From positions 1-64,000 of the forward strand of contig CAYPWL010000008.1 of the NCBI GenBank assembly GCA_964414425.1: a DNA stretch of 64,000 bases, read 5' to 3'. Numbering within the stretch: the stretch's first letter is position 1; every line of letters starts with the position of its first letter. A model generated the notes under the pieces. That model saw only the letters and a list, made by a program, of their open reading frames with translations, was not told the origin of the DNA and made no database searches. Positions 16,583 to 24,455 of the stretch are shown one piece after another. The stretch comes from GYS-P2D sp964414425 (GTDB lineage Bacteria > Bacteroidota > Bacteroidia > Chitinophagales > Saprospiraceae). A program made the translations under genes and the position numbers.

Positions 16583-18283
16583 ATGAAAGGGTACCTGCCG
16601 ATATTGACCTGGATCAAAGCTTATAATCGATCATACCTGATCGATGATCTGATAGCGGGTATTACGGTTGGTGTTATGCTCATACCTCAAGGTATGGCTT
16701 ATGCTATGCTTGCGGGGTTACCCCCAATATATGGATTATATGCTTCGACCATACCGCTGATCATATATGCCCTATTGGGTACGTCAAGACAGCTAGCTGT
16801 AGGTCCTGTAGCCATGGTGTCATTATTAGTGGCGAGTGGAGTGGGAGCAATTAGTGAGGTCGGATCGGCACAATTTATCAGTCTTGCGATACTGCTGGCT
16901 CTCATGGTGGGGATGATTCAATTTTTGATGGGCGTATTTAGGTTGGGGTTCTTGGTTAATCTTATATCTCATCCAGTGATTGCTGGATTTACTTCTGCGG
17001 CCGCCCTGATTATTGGATTTAGTCAATTGAAGCACTTGCTGGGCTTAGATATGGCACGAGGGAAAATACATGAAACGGTAACTGCTGTAATCCATAATTT
17101 TTCGGAGATCCATATTCCGACACTACTGATCGGTATGTCGTCTATTGCTCTGATAGTCCTACTAAAGCTGATCAACAGAAAAATACCTACTCCGCTTATC
17201 GTAGTTTTTCTTGGATTAGCAACAGTGATTCTCTTTGGCTTAGAAGCTAAGGGAGTGCAGATGATAGGTGAGGTGCCAGAGGGATTAGCGGGATTGAGTA
17301 TGCCTACGCTATCACTCGATTCAGTTACAGCATTATTACCTATAGCCATAGCGATCTCATTGATAAGTTATATGGAGTCCTATGCCATAGCTAAGTCCAT
17401 CCAATCTAAACATAAGACTTACGAGATTGAGCCTAATCAAGAGCTCATCGGATTGGGTATGGCTAACATAGTCGGTTCATTTTTTAGTGCTTTTCCAGTG
17501 ACGGGTGGATTTTCGCGGACAGCAGTCAATGATCAAGCTGGCGCAAAATCTGGTGTAGCCGCTATAGTAAGTGCTCTACTGGTAATGCTCACTTTGTTGT
17601 TTTTGACCTCATATTTCTATTATCTGCCTAAAGCCGTCCTTGCTGCCATAATCATGGTTGCCGTGTTTGGATTGATTGATGTCCAAGAAGCTAAGCATCT
17701 ATGGATCGCAGATAAGCATGATTTCGCAGCATTTATGGTTACGTTTCTTGCGACTATATTCATCAGTATAGAGATGGGCATATTAGTGGGAGTAGGGGTT
17801 TCGATTCTACTGATCATATATAGGTTAGCCTATCCGCACATTGCCGAGTTGGGTCAGATACCAGAATCAGAAACATATAGAAACCTGGCTCGATTTGATC
17901 AATTGAATACTACTGATGACACTTTGATTATTAGATATGATGCGCCATTGTTTTTCGCTAATTGTAACTCCTTTAGAGGTGCTGTACTGAATAAAATTAG
18001 AGGTCGGGTTGGATTGAAGAGATTGGTCATCGATGGTGGCGGGATACATCATGTAGACAGCAGTGCTATCAATATTTTAAAAGAACTATCTGACAAACTA
18101 CGTCAACAAAATATCTTAATGCAATTTGCCGATATAAAGGGTCCTGTTCGAGATTTATTTCATAAGAATGGACTTGTCAAAATCATTGGTGAGAATAATT
18201 TTTTCTTGAATGTAAGTGATGCGATGAAATCGAAGGATGGTGATAAGGATTCGAACACTTACTACTTATTTCAAAACAATTAG
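16583..18283 (+). CDS. SulP family anion transporter with STAS domain
   Basis: A 566-residue inner-membrane transporter of the SLC26/SulP family. The membrane part (about 1-410) begins LPILTWIKAYNRSYLIDDLIAGITVGVMLIPQ and includes LAVGPVAMVSLLVASG and the substrate-site region AFPVTGGFSRTAVNDQAGAKS. A cytoplasmic STAS domain (about 435-545) with IDGGGIHHVDSSAINILKEL follows. Substrates in this family include sulfate, bicarbonate and other anions. The position directly after the ArsR regulator and 18 bp before the persulfide dioxygenase-type gene points to sulfate or sulfite movement, possibly export of the oxidised product, but the sequence does not decide the direction. Confidence 0.9.
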   Translation: MKGYLPILTWIKAYNRSYLIDDLIAGITVGVMLIPQGMAYAMLAGLPPIYGLYASTIPLIIYALLGTSRQLAVGPVAMVSLLVASGVGAISEVGSAQFISLAILLALMVGMIQFLMGVFRLGFLVNLISHPVIAGFTSAAALIIGFSQLKHLLGLDMARGKIHETVTAVIHNFSEIHIPTLLIGMSSIALIVLLKLINRKIPTPLIVVFLGLATVILFGLEAKGVQMIGEVPEGLAGLSMPTLSLDSVTALLPIAIAISLISYMESYAIAKSIQSKHKTYEIEPNQELIGLGMANIVGSFFSAFPVTGGFSRTAVNDQAGAKSGVAAIVSALLVMLTLLFLTSYFYYLPKAVLAAIIMVAVFGLIDVQEAKHLWIADKHDFAAFMVTFLATIFISIEMGILVGVGVSILLIIYRLAYPHIAELGQIPESETYRNLARFDQLNTTDDTLIIRYDAPLFFANCNSFRGAVLNKIRGRVGLKRLVIDGGGIHHVDSSAINILKELSDKLRQQNILMQFADIKGPVRDLFHKNGLVKIIGENNFFLNVSDAMKSKDGDKDSNTYYLFQNN

Positions 18284-18301
18284 ACATTGAATAAACCTAA
18301 C

Positions 18302-19711
18302 ATGGTAATAGAACAGATCTATACAGGATGCCTGGCACAGGGCGCATATTATATACACAGTAACGGAGAGGCAGCGATCATAGATCCCTTGAGAGAAGTA
18401 GGGCCCTATACAGATCGAGCACAGAAAGATCAGGTGAAGATCAAGTATATATTTGAGACGCACTTTCACGCAGATTTTGTGAGCGGACATATGACGCTAT
18501 CTGAGCAAACTGGCGCCCCGATCATCTATGGTCCTAATGCCAATCCTAGCTTTGACGCGCATATAGCCACGGATGGAGAGGAGTTCAAAATAGGGGACCT
18601 GACAATACGAGTGCTGCACACACCAGGCCATACGATGGAGAGTACCACCTATTTGCTACTCGATGAGACGGGGCGAGAGCATGCTATATTTACAGGAGAT
18701 ACCTTGTTTTTAGGTGATGTAGGTCGCCCAGACTTATCGCAGAAAGGAGCGGATATGACCATGGAAGATCTTGCAGGATATGCTTTTGATAGTTTGCGCA
18801 ATAAGATCATGCCACTGCCTGACGATGTCATCGTCTACCCAGCACATGGAGCAGGCTCAGCTTGTGGTAAGAACATGATGAAGGAGACCGTAGACACACT
18901 CGGCAATCAAAAGAAGATGAATTACGCCCTGCGAGCTGATATGACTCGGGCGGAGTTCATCCAAGAAGTAACTGACGGCTTGACGCCACCACCGGCATAT
19001 TTTCCACTCAATGTTAAGCTTAACAAAGAGGGTTATGACCATATCGATGAGGTGATCGGTCAAGGGATGAAAGCCCTCACACCAAAGGCATTTGAGCTCG
19101 TGGCAAGTGAGACTGATGCCATAATGCTGGATGTACGAACACCATTTGATTTTGCAACGGGCCACGTCCCGAACAGTATATTTATTGGACTGGATGGGTC
19201 GTTTGCACCATGGGTAGGAGAGTTGATCATCGATGTCAAACAACCGATCCTGCTTATCGCACCCGAAGGAAGAGAAGAGGAAGCGATCATCAGACTCTCG
19301 AGGGTAGGATTTGACAATACAGTAGGTTATCTCGCCGGAGGTGTAGACGCCTGGGAAGAGGCGGGCTATGAGATTGATACAGTGCAGAGTGTAGCAGCAA
19401 CATCCTTAGCACAGGAGTATCAAGAATATAGCGAGCGAATCTATGATGTGAGAAGAGCGTCTGAACATATCTCATCACATGTCATCGGCGCTCACAATCT
19501 GCCGCTAAGTACGATTAATCAACACTTGTCATCGCTGCCGCAATCAGAAACAGTCTATATACACTGTGCTGGAGGATATAGATCTATGATCGCGTCATCA
19601 ATCTTAAAGTCTCGTGGGTATCATAACATCATTGATGTACAAGGTGGCTTTAAGGCGATTAATAATACGGATATACCAATCTCTGAATACGTATGTCCTA
19701 CGACATTGTAG
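18302..19711 (+). CDS. Metallo-beta-lactamase/double rhodanese protein (persulfide dioxygenase-sulfurtransferase type)
   Basis: A 469-residue cytoplasmic protein with the CstB-like order: metallo-beta-lactamase domain (about 1-235), a first rhodanese-like domain (about 255-360) and a second rhodanese domain (about 375-469). The metal site is visible as ETHFHADFVSGH (His54, His56, Asp58), LHTPGHTMEST, FTGDTLF and VYPAHGAGS. In the first rhodanese the active-site loop reads APEGREEE, with no cysteine, so it should be structural; the second has YIHCAGGYRS with Cys422. The family oxidises glutathione or low-molecular persulfide to sulfite and can make thiosulfate. A TTG five codons upstream (18287) is an alternative start; the ATG at 18302 matches the usual family N-terminus. 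Confidence 0.9.
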   Translation: MVIEQIYTGCLAQGAYYIHSNGEAAIIDPLREVGPYTDRAQKDQVKIKYIFETHFHADFVSGHMTLSEQTGAPIIYGPNANPSFDAHIATDGEEFKIGDLTIRVLHTPGHTMESTTYLLLDETGREHAIFTGDTLFLGDVGRPDLSQKGADMTMEDLAGYAFDSLRNKIMPLPDDVIVYPAHGAGSACGKNMMKETVDTLGNQKKMNYALRADMTRAEFIQEVTDGLTPPPAYFPLNVKLNKEGYDHIDEVIGQGMKALTPKAFELVASETDAIMLDVRTPFDFATGHVPNSIFIGLDGSFAPWVGELIIDVKQPILLIAPEGREEEAIIRLSRVGFDNTVGYLAGGVDAWEEAGYEIDTVQSVAATSLAQEYQEYSERIYDVRRASEHISSHVIGAHNLPLSTINQHLSSLPQSETVYIHCAGGYRSMIASSILKSRGYHNIIDVQGGFKAINNTDIPISEYVCPTTL

Positions 19712-19752
19712 GAGATACATACTTCATTCAATTTAACTAAAGATTATTGTCA

Positions 19753-20316
19753 ATGAATGTTATAGAATTTGTTTCACAAGCGTGGCCATGGTATGTGTCA
19801 GGACCACTGATTGCCTTAGTCATGTTTTTGCTGCTATGGGTAGGCGGCAATTTTGGTGTGAGCTCTACATTACGAAGTGCATGTGCCATAGCAGGTGCTG
19901 GAAAGCATAGCGAGTTTTTCAATTTCGATTGGAAGGCCGAACGATGGAATATTGTTTTTGTCTTAGGAGCAATCATAGGAGGTTTTATCAGTAGTACACT
20001 TCTGGCCAATCCAGAATCGCTTGAGCTTAGTAGTAGTACAGTGTCTGATCTGAACCAATTGGGGATATCCTTTGATGGGGATTATGCGCCAACGGCCTTA
20101 TTCAGTTGGAGTCAGCTACTTACGATTAAGGGATTCTTAATTATGGTGGTTGGAGGATTCTTAGTAGGATTTGGGGCTCGCTGGGCTGGAGGCTGTACCT
20201 CTGGACATGCGATTACAGGACTATCTAATCTTCAATTGCCCTCACTGATTGCCGTAATCGGGTTTTTCATCGGAGGACTGATTATGACTTTTGTTTTCTT
20301 CCCAATTATATTTTAA
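19753..20316 (+). CDS. YeeE/YedE family sulfur-compound transporter half (PmpA-like)
   Basis: A 187-residue membrane protein with about five helices. It carries the family signature ARWAGGCTSGHAITGLS, in which the cysteine in GGCTSGH corresponds to the thiosulfate-relaying cysteine of YeeE. The N-terminal part has a related GNFGVSSTLRSACAIAG segment with a second cysteine. It pairs with the next gene, 6 bp downstream, as in PmpA-PmpB two-subunit systems, and probably conducts sulfide, thiosulfate or another sulfur compound. The ATG at 19753 is preferred over a TTG two codons earlier. Confidence 0.88.
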   Translation: MNVIEFVSQAWPWYVSGPLIALVMFLLLWVGGNFGVSSTLRSACAIAGAGKHSEFFNFDWKAERWNIVFVLGAIIGGFISSTLLANPESLELSSSTVSDLNQLGISFDGDYAPTALFSWSQLLTIKGFLIMVVGGFLVGFGARWAGGCTSGHAITGLSNLQLPSLIAVIGFFIGGLIMTFVFFPIIF

Positions 20317-20322
20317 TAGACG

Positions 20323-20736
20323 ATGAAGTATATAAAATTCCTATTACTCGGTATCGTATTTGGCATCATCATGACTAAGTCTGAGGCAATCTCATGGTAC
20401 CGTATCCAAGAGATGTTTAGATTTCAATCATTTCATATGTATGGTATCATAGGTACAGCACTTGCTGTCGGTGCGGTAGTCATGCAATTGATCAAACGCC
20501 AACAATTGAAGACGTACGATGGTGCTGAGATTCACCTTGCTGACAAGGCCTACAGCATCCCCAGATATCTATTTGGGGGTATCATCTTTGGATTAGGCTG
20601 GGCACTCAGCGGAGCCTGCCCAGGACCGATGTATACGCTTGTGGGCAATGGGTTTTCGGTATTTATCGTGGTAATACTCAGCGCGATATTAGGCACTTAT
20701 ACGTACGGATTGTTGCGAGATAAACTGCCGCATTAA
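20323..20736 (+). CDS. YeeE/YedE family sulfur-compound transporter half (PmpB-like, DUF6691 type)
   Basis: A 137-residue membrane protein with four predicted helices and the signature FGLGWALSGACPGPMYTLVGNG, whose cysteine should face the central pore. It is the second half of the split YeeE/YedE unit and lacks a domain beyond the channel core. It ends the sulfur island. The spacer after it (20737-20838) contains a small perfect hairpin (TGGCTT-AATA-AAGCCA, 20749-20764) without a T-run, between convergent genes. Confidence 0.88.
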   Translation: MKYIKFLLLGIVFGIIMTKSEAISWYRIQEMFRFQSFHMYGIIGTALAVGAVVMQLIKRQQLKTYDGAEIHLADKAYSIPRYLFGGIIFGLGWALSGACPGPMYTLVGNGFSVFIVVILSAILGTYTYGLLRDKLPH

Positions 20737-20838
20737 TACCATAGATTATGGCTTAATAAAGCCAAGATCAATAGCACAGTTTGCGAGCAACTATTCGGAT
20801 TTAATCCATAGGTATAAGTGCTTAACTCTGACGACTAT

Positions 20839-21552
20839 TTATTGGTTAGGCGTCGCTCTACGATATGCAAAACCACCGCCATTGTTACGACCTACGGACC
20901 AGTCCGTAAAGGTTACGTTCAAAAAGATGTTGTCTTCAACTAAGTGCAAGACGAGGTCAACACCTACAGCATCTCGAGGACGCCCTACAGCTTCTCTAAA
21001 TGGCGTAAAAGTCAGATTCTCCAAATCGTCAGTCCGTCCTACCGCCCATGCCGTACCAGCTGGACTTATGTTTTCGTCTGACATAGCTTCTATAGCAAGA
21101 TTGAATATCTGTCCCCCTCCAGAAGCTCGTGTGATAATCACATTGGATGTAATAGTATCCTGATTGCCAGGCGCTGTGATGTCTGAATCATCTGCAAGTA
21201 CAAAGCTTAATTCTTCTCCAGTCCATATCGTCATGGAAGTAGTATCTATGCCCATACCATCAGTCATGGTCATAGTGTCCATGGTCATAGTATCCATACC
21301 CATACCCATACCCATACCATTACCCATGCCATCACCGCCCATAGTCATGGTGTCCATACCCATACCGTCAGTCATGGTCATGGTGTCCATAGTCATGGTA
21401 TCCATAGGCGTATCGATCATTGTCATCGTATCTGCTGGCATATCCTCTGGATCGTTATCTACTGGCAAGACAACTTCGTCGTCGCTGGAGCATGCTGCTA
21501 TTAGAAATATTGAAATTAGACTAATTAAAAAGGTGCTTTTAAATGTGGACAT
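20839..21552 (-). CDS. Lipoprotein with Met/Asp/Thr/Gly repeat region
   Basis: A 237-residue exported lipoprotein: signal peptide ending in the lipobox IAAC with SSDDE after it, then a low-complexity region rich in DTMTM and GMGM units, then a C-terminal domain of about 125 residues. That domain has TSNVIITRASGGGQIFNLAIE, GTAWAVGRTDDLENLTF, VDLVLHLVEDNIFLNVTFTDW and ends GGGFAYRRATPNQ, a pattern I recognise from other Bacteroidota secreted proteins but cannot name. About a third of the repeat residues are methionine. A copper- or silver-binding role is conceivable but unproven. A longer start at 21573 is possible; the MSTFKST start gives a more typical signal peptide. Confidence 0.75.
   Translation of the reverse strand: MSTFKSTFLISLISIFLIAACSSDDEVVLPVDNDPEDMPADTMTMIDTPMDTMTMDTMTMTDGMGMDTMTMGGDGMGNGMGMGMGMDTMTMDTMTMTDGMGIDTTSMTIWTGEELSFVLADDSDITAPGNQDTITSNVIITRASGGGQIFNLAIEAMSDENISPAGTAWAVGRTDDLENLTFTPFREAVGRPRDAVGVDLVLHLVEDNIFLNVTFTDWSVGRNNGGGFAYRRATPNQ
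21232..21432 (-). repeat. Degenerate tandem repeat coding for DTMTM/GMGM units
   Basis: Within the lipoprotein gene, short units reading as DTM-TM and GM on the minus strand are repeated many times. A longer near-identical block recurs at a 108-bp interval (about 21244-21297 and 21352-21405), encoding 18 residues that differ at one position. The whole remains in frame. Confidence 0.8.
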
Positions 21553-21705
21553 TATTAAGTTATTTTTATTCATTACGAGAGTGTTATAAAGAAGGCTGCT
21601 TTAGTCCGTTGTATATGTGTGACTATAGTTGGATCGTACCGAGAACAACATGAATACTTTATGTATTGTTGTATGACTATACTTTGATACGTGTTTCAGA
21701 CTAAA

Positions 21706-22773
21706 ATGACAGATATGAGTCGACTTATAGAGATATTTTTGGAGGGCTACAGTGGTTATGCGAGTTATCTATGGTATGAGATAACGCACCCTTCATTTAA
21801 TAACTATTTCTATTGGTTGATTGGAGTATCATTGTTTTTTTTCGTGTTAGAGGTGATCATACCGTGGCGTAAGAAGCAAGCGATAATCAGAAGAGATTTC
21901 TGGTTGGATGCTTTCTACATGTTTTTCAATTTTTTCCTCTTTTCGTTGATTATATACAATGCAGCGTCCGATGTGGTTGTCAATCTTTTTAACGATGGCA
22001 TCAAAGCTGCTTTCAACGGATTTGATCTACAAGGGCTAAATCCCATGAAGACCTGGCCGATGTGGGCTATATTAATAACAGGATTTGTAGTGCGAGACTT
22101 TGTCCAGTGGTGGGTGCATAGATTATTGCACTGGTCGGACTGGCTATGGCAATTTCACCAAGTACATCACTCTGTAGAGCAGATGGGGTTTGCGGCACAT
22201 CTACGGTATCACTGGATGGAGAACATTGTCTACAGAACCCTGGAGTATATCCCACTTGCTTTATTGGGCATTGGGCTACATGACTTTTTTATCATTCACA
22301 TCTTCACGCTGGCTTGGGGTCATTACAATCATTCTAATATATCTGTAAGCCATCGATATACAGGGGCTCTCGTATTGGGATTGATAGGCTTGATTATCAG
22401 TCAGAATTTACTTGACTTTAATCTGGTCGGTACTCCGACTATGATGTCTACCATAATAATTGTTGGAGCGGGTGCGGCGATAGGGTACTTCTTATTGGGC
22501 CCTGTGATGAAATATGTATTCAATAGTCCAGAGATGCATCTGTGGCATCATTCATACGAGCTGCCTAAGGAGCGGCGCTATGGCATTAACTTTGGACTAA
22601 CCTTATCTATGTGGGACTATATCTTCGGGACTGCCTATCAACCGCATGATCAGGGAAATATCAGATTGGGATTTCCTGGGGTTGAGCACTTTCCTGAGGC
22701 TTTTCACCAACAGGTGTCTTTGGGTGTGCTCAATAAGGGGTTCAAGGCTTCTGATCATGAGCGTTTGGGTTAG
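21706..22773 (+). CDS. Sterol desaturase/fatty acid hydroxylase family membrane protein
   Basis: A 355-residue integral membrane di-iron oxygenase family member. The histidine clusters are HRLLHWSDWLWQFHQVHHS, AAHLRYHWME, WGHYNHSNI and MHLWHHSYEL, all intact, with at least four membrane helices before and between them. Such enzymes hydroxylate or desaturate sterols, carotenoids or lipids; bacterial substrates are mostly unknown. The ATG at 21706 is chosen over a GTG at 21691; a further ATG at 21715 is possible. The gene is monocistronic and ends in its own terminator. Confidence 0.9.
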   Translation: MTDMSRLIEIFLEGYSGYASYLWYEITHPSFNNYFYWLIGVSLFFFVLEVIIPWRKKQAIIRRDFWLDAFYMFFNFFLFSLIIYNAASDVVVNLFNDGIKAAFNGFDLQGLNPMKTWPMWAILITGFVVRDFVQWWVHRLLHWSDWLWQFHQVHHSVEQMGFAAHLRYHWMENIVYRTLEYIPLALLGIGLHDFFIIHIFTLAWGHYNHSNISVSHRYTGALVLGLIGLIISQNLLDFNLVGTPTMMSTIIIVGAGAAIGYFLLGPVMKYVFNSPEMHLWHHSYELPKERRYGINFGLTLSMWDYIFGTAYQPHDQGNIRLGFPGVEHFPEAFHQQVSLGVLNKGFKASDHERLG

Positions 22774-22775
22774 CT

Positions 22776-22799
22776 CTAATTCGGAAGGAATTAGTTTTT
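22776..22799 (+). terminator. Intrinsic terminator of the desaturase gene
   Basis: CTAATTC (22776-22782) and GAATTAG (22788-22794) form a perfect 7-bp stem with a 5-nt loop, followed by five Ts. It begins just after the stop codon. Confidence 0.75.
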
Positions 22800-23175
22800 C
22801 GTCTGCGGTATACCTGTTAGCAAAGTTGTCGGACATGAATTGTCAGAGAGCTCAAAACGAGCGGCAAGCTATAATGCCTGACATCATAGTATTGAAGCAG
22901 ATTAAAAGATTGTTCAGCTATTGCGAGCGAATACATTTCTTGAGTCTAGGAGCCTGGAGTACCCCCTCTTGCCCTTATAGATATTAGGCTTCATGACCTT
23001 TTAAGACTTCTTGTACTATGGCCTTTTATGTGACTAAAGTCACTAAGAAAATTCATGTAGATATTTTAACAAATGCTCAAATGCTCTATGTCTACAACCT
23101 ATGAATCTGTGTTGAACCTATGACAGTTTGTTAAGAACAATAGGCTAATTATTGATCATACTTAAGATGTTTTAA
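22800..23175. other. Intergenic region without a supported gene
   Basis: About 375 bp between the desaturase terminator and the Crp/Fnr gene. Open frames here are short and overlap nothing recognisable. The only feature I can support is the CRP-like palindrome at 23029-23044. Confidence 0.6.
23029..23044. promoter_or_regulatory. CRP/FNR-like palindrome upstream of a Crp/Fnr gene
   Basis: The sequence TGTGA-CTAAAG-TCACT contains the perfect dyad GTGACT-AA-AGTCAC and nearly matches the enterobacterial CRP consensus TGTGA-N6-TCACA. It lies about 130 bp before the Crp/Fnr-family start codon, a suitable place for autoregulation. Binding by this protein is inference. Confidence 0.5.
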
Positions 23176-23895
23176 ATGAAAAAAATATCCAACAACACAA
23201 CAGAGAATTCGAGTAAATGGTATTTGGAAAGCTTTGACATTCTAGAGTTTTTCTGTCCTAAGAAATCAGACCATTCTTCTATAGGTCATTATTTCAAGAA
23301 ATTTGCTGAGGGAGACATCGTATATCAGCCTGGTCAAAAAGCTGAAGAAGTCTACGTTATATCAAGTGGTCATGTGAAAGTAACTTCTGAAAAATACGGG
23401 GGAAGATCCATCACCAAGGCTTATCTTGGCCGAGGAGAAGTATTTGGAGAATTAGCATTAGTAGGTAGTAATGAGCGTCGATATTATGCGATAGCTATGG
23501 AGCACACTGAGATATGCGTAATATCCAAAGATCATATGGCTCAGTTATTCAAAAAACATGGCCCCATCTATGTATATATTATGAGTATCATCGGTCGACG
23601 TGCTGTTGAACACGACAAGAAATTAGAATCTTTGGTGTTTAAAGATTCACGCAGTAGAATACTTGACTACCTTATAGATCTTAATGATAGAAAAGGACAG
23701 CGAGTAGGATATGAATGGGTAATTCACAAGTTTAAAACAAACCAGGAGATTGCTAATATGACTGCTACGAGTAGACAGACCGTTAACAGGGTACTCAATG
23801 AATTGAAAGCTAAGAATCTCTTGACTTCTAATAGAAGACGTCTCTTAATAAGAGATCTCAGTCTTCTAAAATCCGAGAATCGTGCAGCAGTATAA
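23176..23895 (+). CDS. Crp/Fnr family transcriptional regulator
   Basis: A 239-residue regulator with an N-terminal cyclic-nucleotide-binding-like beta roll (about 45-135; FAEGDIVYQPGQKAEEVYVISSGHVKV, GEVFGELALVG) and a C-terminal winged helix (about 170-230) with recognition helix TATSRQTVNRVLNELKAKNLL. Only two cysteines exist and they are not clustered, so an FNR-type iron-sulfur cluster is not expected. The beta roll lacks a clear cAMP-binding Arg-Ser pair in its GEVFGELALVG segment, so the ligand is unclear. It stands alone on the plus strand. Confidence 0.9.
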   Translation: MKKISNNTTENSSKWYLESFDILEFFCPKKSDHSSIGHYFKKFAEGDIVYQPGQKAEEVYVISSGHVKVTSEKYGGRSITKAYLGRGEVFGELALVGSNERRYYAIAMEHTEICVISKDHMAQLFKKHGPIYVYIMSIIGRRAVEHDKKLESLVFKDSRSRILDYLIDLNDRKGQRVGYEWVIHKFKTNQEIANMTATSRQTVNRVLNELKAKNLLTSNRRRLLIRDLSLLKSENRAAV

Positions 23896-23958
23896 GTAGA
23901 TACCGTGATTACTGCGCTTTTCTGTATACAGAACTAAAAGATCACTCTCTATACCTAT

Positions 23959-24447
23959 CTATTTTACTGCGATGACCACATAGAAATTCTCCAATAAGGT
24001 CTTATTAATGGTGAACTTGGAAAATCCTGCTTCTGTTAGCTCTTCTTTTACTTCGGCTGCAGGTACTCTATATCTTTTGGGAGGTCCCCAGCTATCCCTA
24101 TCTTTTTTGAAATCTACAACCATCAAACTACCGTTCCCTTTGAGCCCTTCGGCGACTTTAGAAAAATATTCTTTCCGATTATTGATGTGGTGATAGGTAT
24201 TAACGATAATAGCGTGATCTGCCTCAGCATCTGCTAATAGAGGATCATCATACTCTACTTTCCTTGTTAGCATGAGCGGGTCATTGAGGCTATCTGCTTT
24301 GTTCTGAACATACTCTAAAAAGCGATCATCGACATCTGCCGAAATAACTTTTGCTCCTTTAGATGTCATTCGAAATCCAAAATATCCAGTTCCAGCGCCG
24401 ATATCTACTATGGTTTTTCCATTGATATCTCCGAATAAGGCTATCAC
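23959..24447 (-). CDS. Class I SAM-dependent methyltransferase, probably lacking its N-terminus
   Basis: A 162-residue Rossmann-fold methyltransferase with motif I TIVDIGAGTGYFGFRM, motif II region VISADVDDRFLEYV, AIIVNTYHHINNRKEYFSKV and GSLMVVDFKKDRD. Relatives normally carry another 25-60 residues before motif I. Here the frame can start only at a GTG (24447), 9 bp from the oppositely oriented kinase start, and reading further upstream gives no ATG before a stop at about 24511. Either the gene uses a very short N-terminus or it is 5'-truncated. The substrate cannot be inferred. Confidence 0.75.
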   Translation of the reverse strand: MIALFGDINGKTIVDIGAGTGYFGFRMTSKGAKVISADVDDRFLEYVQNKADSLNDPLMLTRKVEYDDPLLADAEADHAIIVNTYHHINNRKEYFSKVAEGLKGNGSLMVVDFKKDRDSWGPPKRYRVPAAEVKEELTEAGFSKFTINKTLLENFYVVIAVK

Positions 24448-24455
24448 CGACGACC

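Noticed and set aside
20749..20764. TGGCTT-AATA-AAGCCA hairpin as a terminator after the sulfur island
   Set aside because: No T-run follows on either strand, so it was mentioned as a hairpin but not called a terminator.
21232..21432. Possible CRISPR-like array
   Set aside because: Repeats are short, degenerate and contiguous in one coding frame, with no unique spacers of constant length and no cas genes nearby.
21164..21589. Plus-strand frame rich in Ile/Pro/Val/Met across the repeat lipoprotein
   Set aside because: It is the antisense reading of the DTMTM repeats; the low-complexity product mirrors the repeat, while the minus-strand frame has a lipobox and a structured C-terminus.
22646..22987. 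113-codon plus-strand open frame at the 3' end of the desaturase gene
   Set aside because: It overlaps the desaturase gene in another frame, crosses its terminator, and has no recognisable domain or start context.
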